From Chloroflexota bacterium (GTDB lineage Bacteria > Chloroflexota > Dehalococcoidia > Tepidiformales > Tepidiformaceae): DNA of 9,861 bases. Each line of letters begins with the position of its first letter. Positions within the stretch are counted from its first letter, which is position 1. A program made the position numbers and the translations under genes. Location of the stretch: NCBI GenBank assembly GCA_025350285.1, contig JANXYE010000006.1:1-9861 (forward strand), read 5' to 3'. The notes below the pieces were generated by a model. That model was not told the origin of the DNA. It did no database searches and saw nothing but the letters and a program-made list of their open reading frames with translations. This document shows, one piece after another, positions 6,269-9,861 of the stretch.

Positions 6269-6499
6269 ATGCAGAAGAAGCTGACAATCACGATCTCGCC
6301 CGATGTTTACGACGGACTCCAGCGTGTGGTCGGGCGGGGAAACATAAGCCAGTTCATCGAAGGCCTCGTGCGTCCGCACGTTACCTGGGCTTCGCTGGAA
6401 GATGGGTATCGCCAACTTGCGGAGGACCGGGACGATGCCAGTTCCTGGCGAGAATGGAGTGATCAGTTCGGGTCCGAGGTAACCGATGAACCGTGGTGA
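6269..6499 (+). CDS. Type II antitoxin, MazE-like ribbon-helix-helix protein
   Basis: A 76-residue antitoxin of the MazE-like group paired with MazF toxins. The N-terminal KKLTITISPDVYDGLQRVV is a beta-strand plus helix as in ribbon-helix-helix DNA-binding domains. GRGNISQFIEGLVRPHV then closes the domain. The acidic C-terminus (SLEDGYRQLAEDRDDASSWREWSDQFG is the span at about 43-68) is the likely toxin-binding tail. The start is ATG 6269 with GGAGG at 6258-6262, 6 nt upstream. Its end overlaps the toxin start by 14 nt, the normal arrangement for translational coupling. It is intact although its toxin partner is broken. The twin palindromes just upstream are a likely self-binding site. Confidence 0.85.
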   Translation: MQKKLTITISPDVYDGLQRVVGRGNISQFIEGLVRPHVTWASLEDGYRQLAEDRDDASSWREWSDQFGSEVTDEPW

Positions 6500-6796
6500 C
6501 GTTTGGTGGCTTCGCGAACGGCCCGGAATCGATGGCGAAATTCGTGGCGAACGGCCGTGCGTCATCGTCTCGGTGGATGCCGCAAACCAGGTGCTGAACA
6601 GGGTACAGGTCGTGCCGCTCACCCGAAGCACCGCCCGGCTCTATCCGGGAGAGGCGATGCTGACGTTGAACAGGCAGCCAGTTAAGGCGCGATCATGACC
6701 GCGGACAAAGCACGGCTGATCAACCGGGCCGGCGTCATCAGCGCAGAGGAAATGCGACGCGTCGATGCGGCGCTGCGCGAGCAGCTTGGCCTCTGA
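6486..6796 (+). pseudogene. MazF-family mRNA interferase toxin, frameshifted near the C-terminus
   Basis: Remains of a MazF-type ribosome-independent endoribonuclease. The first frame (6486-6698, 70 codons) has the opening MNRGDVWW, GERPCVIVSVDAAN with the conserved R23-P24, and VQVVPLTRSTARLYPGEA with T46, so the known catalytic region is present. After LNRQPVKA the frame breaks: R-S-stop. The family sequence resumes in the -1 frame from about 6692 as IMTADKARLINRAG, then VISAEEMRRVDAALREQLGL, to a TGA at 6794-6796. Compared with the usual KAxADQ motif at this point, about 10 nt are missing. The stop of the first frame overlaps an ATG in the second frame (ATGA at 6695-6698), so a separate 33-residue C-terminal piece could be translated by reinitiation. 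GAGGT (6476-6480) precedes the ATG. It is either a disabled toxin or a sequencing/assembly error. Confidence 0.82.
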
Positions 6797-6817
6797 ACCG
6801 CCTCCCAAGTTTTCTGC

Positions 6818-7051
6818 CTATCCCTCTTTGTGGAGGTCGGCGGCGCTGAGCACACGGAAGCCAACGTTCATGGTCACCTGGTACCAGCCGGGCTTGCCAT
6901 CCTGGATGGTCCCGCGAATCTCTTTCACGGTGAACCAGTCCAGGTTACTGATCGTCTCGGCGGCGCGGGCGATAGCGCCCTCAATCGCGTCTTCCAGGCC
7001 GTCGTGCGAGGTGCCGACGAGTTCGATGACTTTGTAGGTGTGGTCTGCCAT
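6818..7051 (-). CDS. Dodecin family flavin-binding protein
   Basis: A 77-residue dodecin, a small protein that assembles as a hollow dodecamer and stores or buffers flavins (FMN, riboflavin or lumichrome). The whole fold is readable: the YKVIELVGTS first strand, the DGLEDAIEGAIARAAET helix, NLDWFTVKEIRGTI, and the final GWYQVTMNVGFRV strand. W39 and Q58 correspond to the tryptophan and glutamine that sandwich the flavin in known dodecins. Length is typical. ATG 7051 has a GGAGG on the minus strand (7064-7060), 8 nt upstream. The gene converges on the broken toxin with only a 21-bp gap. A possible -10 GATAGT lies on the minus strand at 7087-7092. Confidence 0.94.
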   Translation of the reverse strand: MADHTYKVIELVGTSHDGLEDAIEGAIARAAETISNLDWFTVKEIRGTIQDGKPGWYQVTMNVGFRVLSAADLHKEG

Positions 7052-7086
7052 GGGAGGTGCCTCCAGCGCGTGATGCGCTACGGGAC

Positions 7087-7092
7087 ACTATC
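7087..7092 (-). promoter_or_regulatory. Possible -10 element of dodecin
   Basis: Minus-strand GATAGT, 35 nt before the dodecin ATG. Between it and the start lies the near-palindrome GCGCGTGATGCGC (7067-7079 region). This is weak evidence based on position and similarity only. Confidence 0.3.
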
Positions 7093-7140
7093 GCAGGAAG
7101 CGGCGGCCATGAACATCGGCCTAACGCCCGCTGACGGTTT

Positions 7141-7181
7141 GAGCGTGGGGGCGAGCGTGGGCCATGGTTCGAGCCCAGCGC
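7141..7181. repeat. Short direct repeat and imperfect hairpin downstream of the AOR gene
   Basis: GAGCGTGGG occurs twice, at 7141-7149 and 7153-7161, a 12-bp period. The second copy is part of an imperfect inverted repeat, GCGTGGGC (7155-7162) against GCCCAGCGC (7173-7181), with a 10-nt loop. It sits about 40 bp past the AOR stop and could weakly terminate transcription, but there is no T-run. The remaining 7052-7220 gap holds no supported gene. Confidence 0.25.
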
Positions 7182-7220
7182 CGATTGGACGGCAGGGCGA
7201 GCAGATTGTTCGAAAGCCGG

Positions 7221-8915
7221 CTACCCGTCGTTCCAGACGCGGTCCAGGTCCTCGGGGGCGATATCGAAGACGCTGGGGCCGTCGGGGAGCGGGAGCGCCT
7301 CGTCGTAGAACCAGGAGGGGAGTCTGTCGTCGTCGCGGTCGAAGCCGGCGCGGCGGTTGAATTCGCGCTCCGCGTCGATGCCCTGGCGGGCCATCTTGAG
7401 GACGGCCGCATCGTCCCAATCGACGTCGAAGCGGTTACTGACGAAGGTCGCCATGTCGCTGGGGAGCGCGTTCGTAAACTGGCAGACGCCGACCGAGTCG
7501 ATCGCCATCATGACGAGCTGTTCGTGGCGGCTCTGCTTGATGAGCGTATCAGTGGTCGCGCCGCGGGCGGTGACCATGCCGGCCGTGTGGTCGGCGCCCT
7601 GCGGGCTCGTGCTGTAGGTGACGCCCATGCCCTTGAGGGTGCGCGGCTCCCACGCGGGGAGGCCCTGGCCCTTCACCGCGGGGACACGGTCGATGCCGAA
7701 CGTCTTCGCGACGTGGACCGTGCCGTTGCCGACGATGCGGCCGAGCGGGGTGCCCGCGCGGATCTCTTCGAGCAGGCCCTTCGTGCCTTCCCAATCGCCC
7801 CAGGGGATGACACCAGCTTCCATCGCCACCCCGACGGCGTTGCCGATCTCGATCGTGTCGAGGCCGATGTCGTCGCAGAGGCGGTCCAATTCGGCCACGA
7901 GGTCGGCCGGGCCGATCTCGAGGTTCGATCCAAGCAGGGCGATGGATTCGAATTCGAAGGCCGTTGTCACGTGGTTGCCTTCGGCGTCGTTGAAGAGGAT
8001 GGCGCACTTGATGATGCAGCCGGCCATGCAGGGGAGCATCTTGCCGCCGCGGGCCTCCCCGAGTTCGGCGATCATTTGGCCGCTGATTCCGTCGGCGCCT
8101 TCCCACGTACCGAGGCGGTGGTTGCGGGTGGGCATCGATTGGATGTTCTGGCGGTTGACGAACTTCACCACGCCGGCGGTGCCCGTCTTGCTCAGGTTGT
8201 GGGTGCGTGGGTCTTCGAGGACGACTTTCGAGAACTTCACGCTCTCGGCGCGAAAGGCGTCCTTGCGGTCGCCGGTAATGACCGCCGGCGCGCCCGAGTC
8301 ATCGACGATGATCGCCTTGAGGCCCTTCGCGCCCATCACGGCGCCGGGACCGCCGCGGGCGGCGTGGCGAGTAGGGCGGCCCTCGGGATCGGTTACCGCG
8401 ATGGTGGCGGCGCCGAGGCGGTGCTCGCCGGCCGGGCCAATGGTGGCGGCGGCCCGTGTCCTCAGCGCTTCGCCCACGAGTTCGTTGTGGAGAACGTAGT
8501 TCGACTTGCCCGCGAGATCCGCGGCGTCTCCGAGGCGCGCGCCTTCGGAGTCGATATCGAGCCGCCGCCAGCCGTTGAGGCTCGAGCCGGAGACGACGAG
8601 CGCCTTGTAGCCCAGGCGAGCGAGGCGGTGGCCAAGTTGCCCGCCGACGTTCGCCTCCTTGGTACCGCCTGTGAGGGGACTCTTAAAGACGAAGCTCGTG
8701 CGGCCGCTGGTGGTGACCGCCGTCCCGCCGAGCAGGCCAACCGTGACGAAGAGCTTCGCTTCCTTCGCGAGCGGATGGACGCGAGCATCGGTTTCGTCGA
8801 GCAGCATCTGGGCGCCGAGGGCGCGGCCGCCGAGAAAACGGTACTTCGCCGGGGCCGTCTCGGTGAAGATGGCGCCGGTGGTCATATCGACGCGGAGGAT
8901 GCGGTCGGGGTCCAT
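7221..8915 (-). CDS. Aldehyde ferredoxin oxidoreductase (AOR) family, tungsten/molybdenum-pterin enzyme
   Basis: A 564-residue cytosolic enzyme of the AOR family, which oxidises aldehydes or related substrates with a bis-pterin tungsten (or molybdenum) cofactor and one Fe4S4 cluster. The N-terminal domain shows LRVDMTTG, LGGRALGAQMLL (28-39), SGRTSFVFKSPLTGG (70-84) and ARGGPGAVMGAKGLKAIIV (186-204), typical of the pterin-binding part. Cluster ligands are C296, C300 and C304 (CMAGCIIKC, a CX3CX3C spacing) and C478 in SVGVCQF. YSTSPQGADHTAG (434-446) is also conserved. The protein ends FDIAPEDLDRVWNDG without the longer tail of the archaeal enzyme; the family has such shorter ends, so I regard it as complete. 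ATG 8915 has GGAG 6 nt upstream. The substrate is unknown. It lies 89 bp downstream of a RidA-family gene on the same strand. Confidence 0.93.
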   Translation of the reverse strand: MDPDRILRVDMTTGAIFTETAPAKYRFLGGRALGAQMLLDETDARVHPLAKEAKLFVTVGLLGGTAVTTSGRTSFVFKSPLTGGTKEANVGGQLGHRLARLGYKALVVSGSSLNGWRRLDIDSEGARLGDAADLAGKSNYVLHNELVGEALRTRAAATIGPAGEHRLGAATIAVTDPEGRPTRHAARGGPGAVMGAKGLKAIIVDDSGAPAVITGDRKDAFRAESVKFSKVVLEDPRTHNLSKTGTAGVVKFVNRQNIQSMPTRNHRLGTWEGADGISGQMIAELGEARGGKMLPCMAGCIIKCAILFNDAEGNHVTTAFEFESIALLGSNLEIGPADLVAELDRLCDDIGLDTIEIGNAVGVAMEAGVIPWGDWEGTKGLLEEIRAGTPLGRIVGNGTVHVAKTFGIDRVPAVKGQGLPAWEPRTLKGMGVTYSTSPQGADHTAGMVTARGATTDTLIKQSRHEQLVMMAIDSVGVCQFTNALPSDMATFVSNRFDVDWDDAAVLKMARQGIDAEREFNRRAGFDRDDDRLPSWFYDEALPLPDGPSVFDIAPEDLDRVWNDG

Positions 8916-8936
8916 GCGGAGCTCCGGGAAGGGGAT

Positions 8937-8957
8937 GTTACGTAACTCCGCATCCTA
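8937..8957 (-). promoter_or_regulatory. Candidate promoter/operator of the AOR gene
   Basis: A perfect 10-bp palindrome, GTTACGTAAC (8937-8946), lies 21 bp upstream of the AOR ATG, just downstream of a minus-strand -10-like TAGGAT (8957-8952). It would cover the transcription start. GGATG (8933-8937) and CATCC (8951-8955) form outer inverted arms. A separate promoter here would make AOR only partly dependent on the RidA gene. Confidence 0.4.
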
Positions 8958-9004
8958 CATGAACGCGCGGCGTGGGGCAGGCGGGACGAAAAGTTCGGGC
9001 CAGG

Positions 9005-9394
9005 CTAGTCGATCATCGCAACGGCTTCGATTTCGACGAGCAAACGCGGGTCGGCGAGTGATGAGACGACGACGAACGTACTTGCCGGCATAAAGCCAGC
9101 GCGGAACGTCTTGAGGCGTGCGGCGCCAATCGCCGGCCGGTACGAAAGGTCCGTTGTGTAGACGTTGATCTTGACGATGTCGTCCATCGAGCCGCCGCAG
9201 GCGTTCACGACGGTGCGAAGGTTGCGGAAGACCTGGGCTACCTGCGCAGCGATGTCGCCCTCGCCGACGATTGCGCCGGATTCCTCCTGAGCCACCTGCC
9301 CGGAGATGAAGACGGGCGTGCCGGACTTGAGCACGGCGTGCGAATAGCCGGGAGCGTTGAGGATTCCCTGGGGGCGAATAGCCTGCTTCGACAT
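9005..9394 (-). CDS. RidA/YjgF/UK114 family protein lacking the catalytic arginine
   Basis: A 129-residue protein of the RidA family, whose classical members are trimers that hydrolyse reactive enamines/imines formed by PLP enzymes. Family marks are YSHAVLKSGTPVFISGQVA (17-35), the AQVAQVFRNLRTVVNACGGSMDDIVKINVYTTDL region (50-83, in two blocks) and the C-terminal LLVEIEAVA (118-126). At the usual PARS/T motif the sequence is MPASTFVV, so the arginine needed for imine deaminase activity (R105 in E. coli RidA) is serine, S105. This fits Rid subfamilies reported to lack that arginine, so the chemistry is unclear. ATG 9394 has GGAG 6 nt upstream. A minus-strand TACTGT at 9432-9427 may be its -10. 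Confidence 0.92.
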   Translation of the reverse strand: MSKQAIRPQGILNAPGYSHAVLKSGTPVFISGQVAQEESGAIVGEGDIAAQVAQVFRNLRTVVNACGGSMDDIVKINVYTTDLSYRPAIGAARLKTFRAGFMPASTFVVVSSLADPRLLVEIEAVAMID

Positions 9395-9426
9395 GGCGAA
9401 CTCCGGGTTGAAGTGGCTTTGAAGCT

Positions 9427-9432
9427 ACAGTA
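9427..9432 (-). promoter_or_regulatory. Possible -10 element of the RidA-family gene
   Basis: Minus-strand TACTGT, 32 nt before the ATG at 9394. No convincing -35 is seen. The 112-bp gap 9395-9506 otherwise contains only an imperfect tandem of GTAGCC(C/G)TCC on the minus strand. Confidence 0.3.
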
Positions 9433-9506
9433 CGGCGGGCGAAGTCGCGAACGGCCTTGGGACGGCTACGGAGGGCTACTCCCGAGGAGAAGACCCGAAG
9501 CGACGC

Positions 9507-9861
9507 TCAGCCGTCCGAAGCGCCGGCCGCCCGGGTGGTGACGAACAGGCTAAACTCTTCGTAAGCGCGCCACATCTCACGGTCCTCGGTGAACGGCTTG
9601 CCGGCGGGGAACACGAGCGTGCCGGGGAACGCCTTCACGATGTCCGGGTGGTCGTCGACGACGTAATCGGGCGCGAAGGGCACGCCGAGTTCGGTCAGCC
9701 GCTCGTGGTGGTCGTGGAGCGGCTTCCAGTGGCAGTCGGTGATGTGGTCGTGCAGGTTGAAGCGGCGCACGACTTCCCAGCGGGGGCCGTAGCCGCTCCA
9801 GAGGTAGACCGTGTGGCCGTCATCGCGGATGCGTTGGAAGACCTCTGCTACATCGGGCCGG
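9507..9861 (-). CDS. HAD-like hydrolase, C-terminal part (5' end outside window)
   Basis: The frame is open from the TGA at 9507-9509 to the window edge, giving 117 visible residues that start RPDVAEVFQRIRDDG. Motifs of the haloacid dehalogenase superfamily are present: HTVYLWSGYG (16-25) with the motif II serine, CHWKPL (43-48) with the motif III lysine, and DYVVDDHPDIV (65-75) with the motif IV acidic pair. Motif I (DxDGT-type nucleophile) would lie beyond the window. The internal GTG at 9770 is not a likely start, because the HAD similarity extends upstream of it. It is probably a phosphatase-type enzyme or a nucleotidase-like relative; the substrate is unknown. It is on the same strand as, and upstream of, the RidA-family gene, with a 112-bp gap. 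Confidence 0.8.
   Translation of the reverse strand, partial: RPDVAEVFQRIRDDGHTVYLWSGYGPRWEVVRRFNLHDHITDCHWKPLHDHHERLTELGVPFAPDYVVDDHPDIVKAFPGTLVFPAGKPFTEDREMWRAYEEFSLFVTTRAAGASDG

Noticed and set aside
5886..6287. VOC protein starting at the ATG at 6287
   Set aside because: The extra 18 residues are Ser/Ala-rich, overlap the start of the antitoxin gene and have no counterpart in the VOC fold.
6680..6700. Programmed -1 ribosomal frameshifting in the toxin gene
   Set aside because: No slippery heptamer is present before the stop, and residues of the conserved KAxADQ motif are missing, so a deletion explains it better.
7221..7260. C-terminal truncation of the AOR protein
   Set aside because: The continuation past the stop shows no AOR sequence in any frame, and an ending of this type (FD...ELDR) occurs in shorter members of the family from memory.
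7164..8945. A 593-codon open frame on the + strand opposite the AOR gene, longer than AOR itself
   Set aside because: It is a shadow caused by strong G/C bias at third codon positions of AOR; its translation is low-complexity, with no recognisable domain, and AOR has all its family motifs.
1..9861. CRISPR array, tRNA, rRNA, transposase or integrase genes
   Set aside because: No regularly spaced repeats, RNA gene signatures or recombinase motifs were found on either strand.

Overview
GC-rich bacterial chromosomal DNA, densely packed with genes on both strands. It encodes NAD+ synthase, ADP-glucose pyrophosphorylase, a DUF2203 protein, dodecin, an aldehyde ferredoxin oxidoreductase (AOR) family enzyme and Uma2 proteins. 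This mixture fits an environmental Chloroflexota-type genome (for example Dehalococcoidia relatives), but the taxonomic guess is inference. There is no rRNA, tRNA, CRISPR array, insertion sequence or phage gene.

Layout. Positions 1-738 (+) hold the tail of one Uma2 gene and a complete second Uma2 gene. The visible 3' ends are near-identical, so this is a recent tandem duplication or conversion. Positions 824-2560 (-) are nadE, a two-domain glutamine-dependent NAD+ synthase whose start is best placed at a GTG. It is divergent from glgC (2728-4014, +), which is followed 18 nt later by a DUF2203 gene (4033-4428), a probable operon. An alpha/beta hydrolase (4531-5373) and a small four-helix membrane protein resembling the hydroxylaminobenzene mutase / styrene oxide isomerase fold (5462-5863) continue on the + strand.

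A VOC/glyoxalase-fold gene (5886-6233, -) is divergent from a type II toxin-antitoxin locus (6269-6796, +). The antitoxin is intact. The MazF toxin is frameshifted near its C-terminus, and the break creates an ATGA stop/start overlap. The 35-bp gap between these divergent genes holds two 8-bp palindromes 11 bp apart, a good candidate operator. Dodecin (6818-7051), AOR (7221-8915), a RidA-family protein lacking the usual catalytic arginine (9005-9394) and the 3' part of a HAD-like hydrolase (9507 to the window edge) all lie on the minus strand.

Function. Most of the window is housekeeping or metabolic: NAD synthesis, glycogen precursor synthesis, flavin storage, tungsten/molybdenum redox chemistry and metabolite-damage control. 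Several genes carry a -10-like hexamer 19-36 nt before the start codon together with a Shine-Dalgarno sequence, implying short leaders. The glgC and hydrolase promoters share a 14-bp element. I see no convincing new multi-gene system. The items most worth a second look are the broken toxin with its reinitiation overlap, the twin-palindrome operator, the four-helix membrane protein and the Uma2 tandem duplication.
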